Shown here in pieces: positions 22,858 through 30,286 of a DNA stretch of 46,250 nt. The notes under the pieces are model-generated. The model made no database searches and was not told the origin of the DNA. It worked only from the letters and a program-made list of their open reading frames with translations. The DNA is from CAYXDR01 sp046498185 (GTDB lineage Bacteria > Desulfobacterota > DSM-4660 > Desulfatiglandales > Desulfatiglandaceae), in assembly GCA_046498185.1 (NCBI GenBank), contig JAWOBE010000049.1:1-46250 (forward strand), written 5' to 3'. The translations under genes were made by a program, and so were the position numbers. The first letter of the stretch is position 1. Each line of letters starts with the position of its first letter.

Positions 22858-24204
22858 TTAGTTTACATAATATGCATTGTCGGAACTTCCCAATAACTCC
22901 CCAAGCAACGAATTCAGGTAGCCACGGCGGATTATAACCCGGACCAGATTACCGGGTTTCAAACCATGTGCGGCAAAATTCACAATTTTGTTCGTCCCGG
23001 TTCGCCCACTATACTGGCCCGGGCGCTTGCCAGGACCTTCAACCAGCACCTCGAATTCCCGACCGGCCAAAGATTGATTTATGGATCGGGTTATTTGCTT
23101 CTGAAAATTTTGAAGCTCAGCTAGTCGGCGTGATTTTAGTTCTTCCGAAATTTTGTCCTGCATGCGGGCCGCCGGAGTCCCGTCACGATCCGAATACTTG
23201 AATGAAAAAAGTCCGTCGAATCGCACCTGTTCAACGACATCCATAGTCTGGGAAAAATCCTCGTCGCTTTCCCCCGGGAAACCCACCATTACATCGCTGG
23301 TCACGGCAATATCGGGCCGGGCGCTTCGCAGCGCCTTTATGAGTGACATATAATGCTCACGGGTATATCCCCTGCCCATCCTGCGGAGAATTCGGTTGGA
23401 GCCCGCCTGGAAAGGCAGATGAACGTGAGGTGCAAGCACCTGCAGCGAGGCAAAGCAATGGACCAAGGCATCGGAGAGGTCTTTCGGGTGTGAGGTGGTG
23501 AACCTGAGTCGCGAAAGGCCTGGAACCTTTGAGACTTCTCGAAGCAAATCAGGGAAATTCAACGTGTGCTCCGGTTCGAGCCACCTGTAACTGTTGACGT
23601 TTTGTCCCAGCAGCGTAACGTCCTTGACGCCGGCTTCGGTAAGATTTCGTACTTCTTGCAGTATATTTTCGGGAGAACGGGACAATTCCCTCCCGCGCAC
23701 GTAGGGCACTATGCAGTAGGTGCAAAAATTATTGCATCCCTCCATTATTGAAACATAACCCGCCGATCTACCGTGGAAATAAGATCCATCCGCAGGCGCT
23801 GGAGGCGGAGGGCCAGCCGGGTCTGTCGCGACCATGCATCGACGGTCGGCCTTCATGCGCTCCAACAGGGCGCTGATCCGGCCTATTTCCCTGGGGCCCA
23901 CGATCAGGTCAAGGGAAGGAAACCTCCGTTTCAATTCATCGGGTTTCTCCTGGGCGAGGCAACCAGTCACTCCAAGGATCACCGAGGTTTTTCTGCGTTT
24001 TTTGATCTCGGACATTCTACCCAAAGAGCTGAATGCCTTCTGGGCGGGTTTTTCCCTCACCGTACAGGTGTTTACCAGAATTATATCGGCATGCTCAGGA
24101 GCTTCGACCGGTTCAAATCCGTTTTTCACAAGCTCCTGGGCCATATAATCCGAGTCGTACACATTCATCTGGCAGCCCATTGTATGAATAAAAAAGGTTT
24201 TCAA
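22858..24204 (-). CDS. miaB: tRNA-2-methylthio-N6-dimethylallyladenosine synthase
   Basis: A 448-residue radical SAM methylthiotransferase that modifies A37 of tRNAs reading UNN codons. The N-terminal MTTase domain carries C11, C47 and C82 (GCQMNVYDSDYM, VNTCTVREK, VTGCLAQ), which bind the auxiliary cluster. The radical SAM cluster is C157NNFC161TYC164 with IVPYVRGRE after it. A TRAM domain ends the protein (FEVLVEGPGKRPGQYSGRT). The start is a TTG at 24204 that overlaps the TGA of the DUF4911 gene as TTGA; GGAGGG lies about 10 bp upstream. It is the last gene of a six-gene minus-strand operon. Dimethylallyl transferase (miaA) is not in the window. Confidence 0.96.
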   Translation of the reverse strand: MKTFFIHTMGCQMNVYDSDYMAQELVKNGFEPVEAPEHADIILVNTCTVREKPAQKAFSSLGRMSEIKKRRKTSVILGVTGCLAQEKPDELKRRFPSLDLIVGPREIGRISALLERMKADRRCMVATDPAGPPPPAPADGSYFHGRSAGYVSIMEGCNNFCTYCIVPYVRGRELSRSPENILQEVRNLTEAGVKDVTLLGQNVNSYRWLEPEHTLNFPDLLREVSKVPGLSRLRFTTSHPKDLSDALVHCFASLQVLAPHVHLPFQAGSNRILRRMGRGYTREHYMSLIKALRSARPDIAVTSDVMVGFPGESDEDFSQTMDVVEQVRFDGLFSFKYSDRDGTPAARMQDKISEELKSRRLAELQNFQKQITRSINQSLAGREFEVLVEGPGKRPGQYSGRTGTNKIVNFAAHGLKPGNLVRVIIRRGYLNSLLGELLGSSDNAYYVN

Positions 24205-24500
24205 GACGATTCACCCTCCGCCTCACTGAATGCATTTGCAGGGTTAACCATGCATACCCGTCCGCCGCCGATCCTGTAGATTGGAATATTTTCATTTTCC
24301 GACATATAGGCGATCAGGTCATCAAGGATGTCTTCGCATCCAGGGGCCACCTGGATATGCAAGGTTCCCTGCTTCGGGTCCAGAGTGCTCACGACCGCTA
24401 TACCATCGTAGGATTCGACGGTATATCGAATATAACATATAGCCCACCTGGGAACCCTCAACATGCGGCTGGTGGTTTTAAAAGGAATATTTCTCGTCAA
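24201..24500 (-). CDS. DUF4911 protein
   Basis: A 99-residue protein. The start is placed at the TTG at 24500, because GGAGG lies 9 bp upstream and the codon overlaps the nadK stop as TTGA. A later ATG (TSRMLRV) would give a slightly shorter form, and a much longer open frame upstream only reads nadK in another frame. Conserved pieces are ICYIRYTVESYDGIAVVSTL, QVAPGCEDILDDLIAYM and the tail IGGGRVCMV. DUF4911 is a small domain common in Deltaproteobacteria, of unknown function. Its place between nadK and miaB, with overlap at both ends, suggests tight translational coupling. Confidence 0.78.
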   Translation of the reverse strand: MTRNIPFKTTSRMLRVPRWAICYIRYTVESYDGIAVVSTLDPKQGTLHIQVAPGCEDILDDLIAYMSENENIPIYRIGGGRVCMVNPANAFSEAEGESS

Positions 24501-25363
24501 GGCCTTCCGCCTCCCCACATAAGCTTGGTTCTCAGGATATCGAAATAACTTCTTCCCGGGGCGCGGAACAGTTTTATTCTGTAGCCTGAATTGGAAATTA
24601 CGACCCGATCTCCGAAATGAAGATCGAAACCCACCTGTCCGTCGAAGGTCAGCATCACTGCCTCTTCGCTTTCTTTGGCCATCGTGATGCACACAGTAAC
24701 TGTTTTCGGAATTATAATAGGACGATTACTAAGTGTAAACGCGCATATAGGTGTAAAAATTAAAGTTTCCATTGATGGATGGACCACCGGCCCACCGGCG
24801 GCCAAATTATATGCAGTGGAACCTGTGGGAGTCGATACGATCAATCCGTCGGCGCGAAAAACAGTCAGGGATTCTCCGTCGACCTCCACCTGCAGATCGA
24901 TGATTCGCGCAAGAGCGCTTTTATTTATCACGATGTCGTTGAGAAAATGGGAAGAACACACCTCCAGCTCATTTCTGATGACAGAAGCCTTGAGGGTCAT
25001 TCTGGACTCGATCTCCAGCTCTCCGGCCACCATCGATTCCACCATCGGGTAGAGCAGCTCCAGTGGAATGCTTGTCAGGAATCCAAGTCCCCCAAGATTG
25101 ACTCCAAGGATCGGAGCCCCGTAGCGGCCCACCCTTCTGGCCGCCCCGAGCAGAGTTCCGTCTCCGCCTATGACAACAACCCATTTAACGGTTGACGGCA
25201 CAACAGAAGAGGGCTCGAGCAAATCGGATGGTTCTTTAGGTATCATTTCCTCAAGATACACCCCTATCCCCTTCTTTTCAAACCATCCTGCCAACTTCCG
25301 GGCCTCTTCCAAAGCAGGACCATGGTTGTGTTTATATATGATACCCACCTCATCAGAGCCCAT
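24497..25363 (-). CDS. nadK: NAD kinase
   Basis: A 288-residue ATP-NAD kinase producing NADP. The start at 25363 has GGAGG 8 bp upstream; a 32-codon upstream extension overlaps the preceding gene and lacks family similarity. Motifs are VVVIGGDGTLLGAARRVG (GGDGT at 66-70), ILGVNLGGLGFLTS and SRMTLKASV. The most telling is the nucleotide-binding STPTGSTAYNLAAGGPVVHP, followed by ITPK-like PIIIPKTV. Length matches the bacterial family. It sits 13 bp after the predicted-kinase gene. NADP supply is relevant for the NAD(P)-linked flavoproteins encoded here. Confidence 0.95.
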   Translation of the reverse strand: MGSDEVGIIYKHNHGPALEEARKLAGWFEKKGIGVYLEEMIPKEPSDLLEPSSVVPSTVKWVVVIGGDGTLLGAARRVGRYGAPILGVNLGGLGFLTSIPLELLYPMVESMVAGELEIESRMTLKASVIRNELEVCSSHFLNDIVINKSALARIIDLQVEVDGESLTVFRADGLIVSTPTGSTAYNLAAGGPVVHPSMETLIFTPICAFTLSNRPIIIPKTVTVCITMAKESEEAVMLTFDGQVGFDLHFGDRVVISNSGYRIKLFRAPGRSYFDILRTKLMWGGGRP

Positions 25364-25376
25364 CTGAAAAGCCTCC

Positions 25377-25988
25377 CTACAAGCCGGCATCGTCGTTTTT
25401 TTCGACGACGAACCATTTTTCGGTTTCATCATGGGTTGTATCCACGACAAGGTGGACAACCCGGAGCTCCGGATAAATTCCCTTGAGATCTCCGAGATCC
25501 ACAGGTTCGAATTTCGCGACGTTGTTCATATAAGCCTGTTCTGTCAATGCATTGGATTCGTAGTTCTCTTTGCTCCGTCGGGCGATCCTGGCCAGGGACA
25601 CCTCCTTGGGACAACGGGTCTGCTGAATAACAAACGGGGCCCCGGTTGCGGCGGCGATCCCGGCGGCCCGCCTCCTGAGGGCCTGGGTCACAAAAGTGGC
25701 GTCGAAGAGAACACCCTGCCCCCGCTCCGCAAGCTCCTGCCCCATCCTGAACATTTCGTCATAGACCATCGTTCGCTTGTTCATGTTGGCGGCGACTTTT
25801 TCGTCGAAAATATCCTCCCCTCGAAGCACCTCCAGCCGTATCAGATCGGTGCGCAAAATCCGGTAACCTTTAAGAGCCGCAATAACCTCGGTCGTCTCTG
25901 TTTTATAGGAAGCAGGCAGACCGCAGGCTATCAACACCGTGCGGTCTTCAAGACACCGCTTCATGAAATCAATGAAAGGTTCTCTCAT
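25377..25988 (-). CDS. P-loop kinase-like protein (COG0645 half of a split APH-kinase)
   Basis: A 203-residue protein resembling the C-terminal kinase half of bifunctional COG2187 proteins. The Walker A region reads CGLPASYKTETT, where the glycine before lysine is tyrosine, a deviation from GxxxxGKT. RTDLIRLEVL fits the Asp that precedes the lid in zeta-toxin/shikimate-kinase-like enzymes. GVLFDATFVTQALRRRA is the typical strand with the substrate-side Asp, and ARRSKENYESNALTEQAY the lid region. GGAG precedes the ATG. It follows the APH-like gene by 71 bp, so the two halves that are usually one chain are separate proteins here. The phosphate acceptor is unknown. Confidence 0.75.
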   Translation of the reverse strand: MREPFIDFMKRCLEDRTVLIACGLPASYKTETTEVIAALKGYRILRTDLIRLEVLRGEDIFDEKVAANMNKRTMVYDEMFRMGQELAERGQGVLFDATFVTQALRRRAAGIAAATGAPFVIQQTRCPKEVSLARIARRSKENYESNALTEQAYMNNVAKFEPVDLGDLKGIYPELRVVHLVVDTTHDETEKWFVVEKNDDAGL

Positions 25989-26059
25989 ATTGTATTCTCC
26001 ACATGTCGATTTTATTCAAAAAATAAAAATTTTTTCGGTTTACACCCGGTTGACCAAAG

Positions 26060-27061
26060 TCATCCGATATAACTGTATGCCAATTTGAAATAATCAGCCG
26101 CCGTTTCCGTAGCTTGCAGGCGCTTATCTTCTGATATATTCGCATCGTCAAGCTGAAAACTGTTGACTTTCCCCCGCACCATCGCACGGTAGACCTTGTA
26201 GAAGGTCAACAAGTCTTCGACATCATCGCCCTCGTCGGCATGTATGCGATAAAAATCCCACAGCCTTTCAGACTGCGCGGCGCCCCCGTGAAACTCGAGA
26301 TCCATCAACAAAAACGCGAAATCCGCTATCGTATCGCAGTACCGGAAACGCTCGTTGAACTCGATGCAATCGATTACCGACACCTGATCCCCAAGGCAGA
26401 CATGCTCCATATGGAGGTCTCCATGACAGTCACGGATTTTCCCTTGCGCTATCCTTGAAGCAAACAGTTCCCCACGGTTTGAAAAGAAATCCTCTGTCCA
26501 GTCTTTCAATCCAAAGAATGTCTTTTGGTCCATACTTCGGCCGATATAAGGCTCAATTTGCACAAAGTTTTCATCCGTGTTCACCTTAAAGGCGTCCGCT
26601 TCACCGAAGCGTTCGATTGCCGGGCCTCCGTCCGTCGTTCGATGGAACCTGGCGAGTACCTGGGCGATATCCCCGAGGTGACTCTCGGTCAGAGTCCCCT
26701 CGAAAAAAAGGGTTTTCATCAGGATATCTTCAGGCACTCTTTTCATCCTCACCGCATGGTCCACCGTTTCGCCTCTCCGGGATCCCAGCCGATAAGACTT
26801 TCCATCAAAAGTCACAGGGATGACATCCAGATATATCCCGGTTGAAAGGCGCCTGTTCAGTTCCACCTCCCTGGAACAATAATGCTTCCTCTTTTCAGGA
26901 TCGGAAAAATCAAGAAAGCCGAAATTGACCGGTTTCTTGATTTTATATACAAAATTATCCGCTACAAAAACGATAGAAATATGTGTTTGTATAACTGAAA
27001 CGTTTTTCGTTGGATCCGGCATTGAATCCGGCTTGCTCAAATCTTCAATAAGTTGTTTCAT
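26060..27061 (-). CDS. aminoglycoside-phosphotransferase-like kinase (COG2187 N-terminal half)
   Basis: A 333-residue protein with a protein-kinase-like fold of the APH type. FVYKIKKPVNFGFLDFSDPE is the hallmark N-lobe of COG2187, with the ATP-contacting lysine. The catalytic loop is DCHGDLHMEHVCL (catalytic Asp) and the metal-binding segment is VIDCIEFNERFRYCDTIAD. These proteins are not antibiotic-resistance enzymes as far as known; the acceptor is undetermined. In most genomes this domain is fused to the P-loop kinase that here is the next gene. Its ATG overlaps the stop of the PHP gene as TAATG. Confidence 0.85.
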   Translation of the reverse strand: MKQLIEDLSKPDSMPDPTKNVSVIQTHISIVFVADNFVYKIKKPVNFGFLDFSDPEKRKHYCSREVELNRRLSTGIYLDVIPVTFDGKSYRLGSRRGETVDHAVRMKRVPEDILMKTLFFEGTLTESHLGDIAQVLARFHRTTDGGPAIERFGEADAFKVNTDENFVQIEPYIGRSMDQKTFFGLKDWTEDFFSNRGELFASRIAQGKIRDCHGDLHMEHVCLGDQVSVIDCIEFNERFRYCDTIADFAFLLMDLEFHGGAAQSERLWDFYRIHADEGDDVEDLLTFYKVYRAMVRGKVNSFQLDDANISEDKRLQATETAADYFKLAYSYIG

Positions 27062-27954
27062 TATATCTCCCTGAATCTCGATTTTAATTCAGCCTGCTCC
27101 CCAACCCATTCCGGGATATCCAGCGTTCCCATGATGACCGGTTGCTGGTGACAATCGGAACCTCCGGTGACGACCAAATTTTCGCTGCGGGCGAATTCAA
27201 GGTAGGCGTCAATGGTTTCCGAAGTATGACTGGAGTGCCAACATTCGACCCCGTCCAGGTAGGGCAGCATTCTTTCTTTGATAATTTTATGCTGCTCCGC
27301 CAGGGATTTCGTCAGGGAAATCAATGAGGTACCCCTTGGATGGTTCGGGTGCGCAAGCACTATCAAGCCGCCCGCTCCCCTTATCAGGGCGGCGGCGTCC
27401 TCCAAAGAAACCGGCATTTTAGGAACGTTGCATTTTACCAGATACCGGTCGAAAGCCTCCTGTCTCGAGGCGGTGATTTGTTTTTTGACCAGGTAGTCGG
27501 CTATGTGAGGCCTGCCGAAAGTTCCGTCCACCGATTCCTCGATCGATTTGATGTCTTCGTCACCGAGCAAAGGCTTGCCTTCGGCCTTCAGCTCCGTGTT
27601 GACCTTCTCCATGATACGCTCAGCCCTCACCTGCCGGTATTCCCTTAGTTCTTCAAGTCTACCGGCAAGAGAATCATTTGTGATGTCAATGCCGTAGCCA
27701 AGGCAGTCCAGGCTGACCGACTTTCCGTCTCGATATCCGGGATCGGAAAATGAAATATTTATTTCGACACCGGTTATATAAGTCATCCGATGTTTACCCG
27801 CAAGATTCAAGGCATCTTCCTGGCATTTGATCGAGTCATGATCGGTTATGGAAATCAAGTTTATTGCCCTGCGCGCTGCTTCATCAAAAATTTCAACAAG
27901 CGGCATTCTGCCATCGGAGCCTTCCTTGGAGTGAATATGTAAATCTATTTTCAA
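27061..27954 (-). CDS. PHP-domain phosphoesterase (TrpH/YciV-like)
   Basis: A 297-residue metal-dependent phosphoesterase of the PHP family. The N-terminal motif DLHIHSKEGSDGRMP and the second motif ISITDHDS carry metal-binding histidines and aspartates. GVEINISF, VLAHPNHPRG and TGGSDCHQQPV supply the remaining ligands. Related enzymes (RNase AM/TrpH) hydrolyse nucleoside 3',5'-bisphosphates and short RNA 5' ends. The first gene of the minus-strand operon, transcribed from the region that also carries repeat copy C. The exact substrate is not resolvable. Confidence 0.88.
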   Translation of the reverse strand: MKIDLHIHSKEGSDGRMPLVEIFDEAARRAINLISITDHDSIKCQEDALNLAGKHRMTYITGVEINISFSDPGYRDGKSVSLDCLGYGIDITNDSLAGRLEELREYRQVRAERIMEKVNTELKAEGKPLLGDEDIKSIEESVDGTFGRPHIADYLVKKQITASRQEAFDRYLVKCNVPKMPVSLEDAAALIRGAGGLIVLAHPNHPRGTSLISLTKSLAEQHKIIKERMLPYLDGVECWHSSHTSETIDAYLEFARSENLVVTGGSDCHQQPVIMGTLDIPEWVGEQAELKSRFREI

Positions 27955-28118
27955 TATAATCCCCCATTTAAAAAATAAGATAAATCAATATATGCATGCG
28001 TTTTGTTATAGCAAGCTCAGCTTCAAGGTCAAGCTATTTCAGGTTATTCATTGACTTTCCCTGGCGCCTGCGGGCATAAGAGCGAAAGCGAAATGGTTGT
28101 GGTTGTAATCGAAATTCT

Positions 28119-28225
28119 CTCGGCGTCGGGGTCGAAAAGGCCGTCGATCAACGTCCGATACCGATGCCGATAGCGACCCCGACCCCGAGGGACATCGTTG
28201 TTTTGACTTTTTACGACCGCATCAA
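28119..28225 (+). repeat. palindromic CCGAYN repeat element, copy C
   Basis: CTCGGCGTCGGGGTCG at 28119-28134 and CGACCCCGACCCCGAG at 28174-28189 are complementary at 15 of 16 positions. Between them lie AAAAGGCCGTCGATCAACGT and the hexamer run CCGATA, CCGATG, CCGATA. After the second arm comes GTTGTTTTGACTTTTTACGA and CCGCATCAAT, matching copy A on the other strand. The tail ends about 30 bp before the purine nucleoside phosphorylase start, so it lies within the shared divergent promoter region of that gene and the PHP operon. Confidence 0.78.
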
Positions 28226-28255
28226 TTCTTGAACTTTGATACGGAGGACTTTCCA

Positions 28256-29080
28256 GTGGAAAAAGCTATCAAAGAAGCAGCAGGATATATCGAAAAAAGA
28301 ATCGGTCGAAAGACCGAGATATGCATGATAACCGGCACCGGCCTGGGTTCCCTTACAGGGTGCATGGATATCCAGGATCGAATCCCTTATGAGGAAATTC
28401 CACATTTTCCGCATTCCACTACCCAGAGTCACAGGGGTACGCTTGCGGTCGGCACCGTCAAGGGAAGACATGTCTGCGCTCTCGAAGGCAGGTTCCATCT
28501 ATATGAGGGCTACACCCCCGCCCAGGTCGCTTTTTCTGTAAGAGTCATGAAGCTGTTGGGTGCAAAACGACTCTTCATTTCCAGTGCGGCAGGCGGCCTC
28601 AATCCGTTGTTTGCGCCTGCGGATTTGATGTTGGTGACGGACCATATCAACATGACGGCACACAATCCGCTTATCGGGGCCAACCTTGACCTCTTAGGCC
28701 CAAGATTTCCCGACATGGCCAAGGCTTATGACCCGGAACTCGTCGAACTCGCATCCAACACCGCCCTGGACATCAAAATCCCTCTTCAAAAAGGCGTTTA
28801 TGCGGGAGTATCGGGGCCCAGCATGGAAACCTCCGCCGAAACAAGATTTCTCAGGATGACAGGCGCCGATGCAGTTGGAATGAGCACCGTACATGAGACG
28901 ATAGCCGGCGTACACTGCGGGCTCCGTGTTCTGGCGATCGTTGCGATAACCAATGTTAACCTTCCTGATTGCATGGAGCCGGCATCACTGGATACAGTTA
29001 TCGCAAACGCCCGAAAAGCCTCACCATCTCTTTCCAAGCTCTGGGAGGAAATAATCGCCAGGCTTCCTGATGCCCCCTGA
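28256..29080 (+). CDS. purine nucleoside phosphorylase
   Basis: A 274-residue phosphorylase of the trimeric PNP/MTAP family, splitting purine nucleosides with phosphate. The start is put at the GTG at 28256 with GGAGG 9 bp upstream; an in-frame TTG 27 bp earlier has no ribosome site. Diagnostic segments are CMITGTGLGSLTG, QSHRGTLAVGTV, ISSAAGGLNPLFAPADLMLV, GVYAGVSGPSMETSAETRF and GADAVGMSTVHETI. The last part is AIVAITNVN, where the asparagine contacts the base; this favours 6-oxopurines over methylthioadenosine. The next gene, leuB, starts 123 bp downstream. Confidence 0.93.
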   Translation: MEKAIKEAAGYIEKRIGRKTEICMITGTGLGSLTGCMDIQDRIPYEEIPHFPHSTTQSHRGTLAVGTVKGRHVCALEGRFHLYEGYTPAQVAFSVRVMKLLGAKRLFISSAAGGLNPLFAPADLMLVTDHINMTAHNPLIGANLDLLGPRFPDMAKAYDPELVELASNTALDIKIPLQKGVYAGVSGPSMETSAETRFLRMTGADAVGMSTVHETIAGVHCGLRVLAIVAITNVNLPDCMEPASLDTVIANARKASPSLSKLWEEIIARLPDAP

Positions 29081-29203
29081 CAACATAAGGGTTGTTTCTG
29101 AGCCGTTTCGATGTTTCCCTTGACCGCGGCTCGTTCAAGTTGTATTTGACACACGACCCGCCGCTCACCGTTGGCGGCGCAATTTCAATATGGAGCGAGG
29201 ATA

Positions 29204-30286
29204 ATGAAAAAAATTGCTGTTTTACCCGGAGACGGGATAGGCCCGGAGATCATGGCCGAAGCCTTGAAGGTGCTCGACACGGTACGGGAGCGCTTTACGC
29301 TTGACATTGAATATTCCTTCGGCGACGTGGGGGGCGCCGCAATCGATAAACACGGCACAGCTCTACCGGCCGAAACCCTTGAATTGTGCAAGGAGAGCGA
29401 TGCGATACTTTTTGGTTCCGTCGGTGGGCCCCGTTGGGACGGTTTGCCGCCGGAAAAAAGGCCTGAACGGGCCGCACTTTTAGCTTTGAGAAAACATTTC
29501 GCCCTTTTCTGCAATCTCAGACCCTGCAGAGTTTTTAAACCCCTGGCTGGTGCAAGTCCACTCCGTCCGGACATCGTGGGCGATGGGTTCGACATCCTTT
29601 GCGTCAGGGAAAACACCGGCGGCATTTATTTCGGTGAACCCAGGGGTAGAGAAGGACGCGGCGCCGAAGAAAGAGCTTTCGACACAATGGTATACTCGAG
29701 AATGGAAATCGAGAGAATCGCACGAATGGCTTTTGAGCTGGCGGGACGGCGCCGAAGTAAAGTAACGTCGGTGGACAAATCCAATGTCCTTTCGACCATG
29801 ATGTTCTGGAAAGAAGTGGTTTCTGAGGTTGGTAAAAACTATCCACACATCGAACTCGATCATTTGTATGTTGACAACGCGGCGATGCAGCTCATAAAAA
29901 ATCCCCGAAATTTCGATGTACTATTGTGTGGGAATATGTTTGGTGATATTTTATCTGACGAGGGCGCGATGTTGACCGGTTCCATGGGCCTGTTGGGCTC
30001 TGCCAGCATAAATGATGAAAAATTCGGCCTTTATGAACCGGCAGGAGGCTCGGCGCCTGATATAGCGGGTAAAGGAATCGCCAATCCAATCGCCCAGATT
30101 CTCTCGACCGCTATGCTGCTGAGATTCAGCCTGGAAGCCGAAACCGCCGCCCTGGCCATTGAGCGGTCCGTGGAGGAAGTTCTGCAAGGTGCTATCAGAA
30201 CCGTCGACATCGCCAGGGATCCAAAAGCCTCGGTCAACACCGCCGCCATGGGAGATGCCATAGTTTCAGGGGTATTGCGTCAATGA
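29204..30286 (+). CDS. leuB: 3-isopropylmalate dehydrogenase
   Basis: A 360-residue NAD-dependent beta-decarboxylating dehydrogenase of leucine synthesis. The start ATG at 29204 has GGAGCGAGG upstream; an upstream TTG extension is not supported. It begins KKIAVLPGDGIGPEIMAEA. FGSVGGPRWDGLPPEKRPE and LCVRENTGGIYFGEPRGREG are typical of LeuB (not isocitrate or tartrate dehydrogenase), and VTSVDKSNVLSTMMFWKEVV and GNMFGDILSDEGAMLTGSMG complete the signature. Length is typical. The other leu genes are absent. Its TGA overlaps the ATG of the next gene by 4 bp, an unexpected partner. Confidence 0.96.
   Translation: MKKIAVLPGDGIGPEIMAEALKVLDTVRERFTLDIEYSFGDVGGAAIDKHGTALPAETLELCKESDAILFGSVGGPRWDGLPPEKRPERAALLALRKHFALFCNLRPCRVFKPLAGASPLRPDIVGDGFDILCVRENTGGIYFGEPRGREGRGAEERAFDTMVYSRMEIERIARMAFELAGRRRSKVTSVDKSNVLSTMMFWKEVVSEVGKNYPHIELDHLYVDNAAMQLIKNPRNFDVLLCGNMFGDILSDEGAMLTGSMGLLGSASINDEKFGLYEPAGGSAPDIAGKGIANPIAQILSTAMLLRFSLEAETAALAIERSVEEVLQGAIRTVDIARDPKASVNTAAMGDAIVSGVLRQ

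Noticed and set aside
22607..22896. Proline/isoleucine-rich frames in several reading frames
   Set aside because: They are produced by repeat copy B and have no coding support.
24501..24692. N-terminal extension of the DUF4911 frame
   Set aside because: This part reads nadK in a different frame, and the ribosome site fits the TTG at 24500.
25364..25459. 32-codon N-terminal extension of nadK
   Set aside because: It overlaps the upstream kinase gene and lacks family similarity; GGAGG points to 25363.
4217..28225. CRISPR-like interpretation of the repeated CCGAYN units
   Set aside because: The units are 6 bp, contiguous and without spacers, and no cas genes are present.
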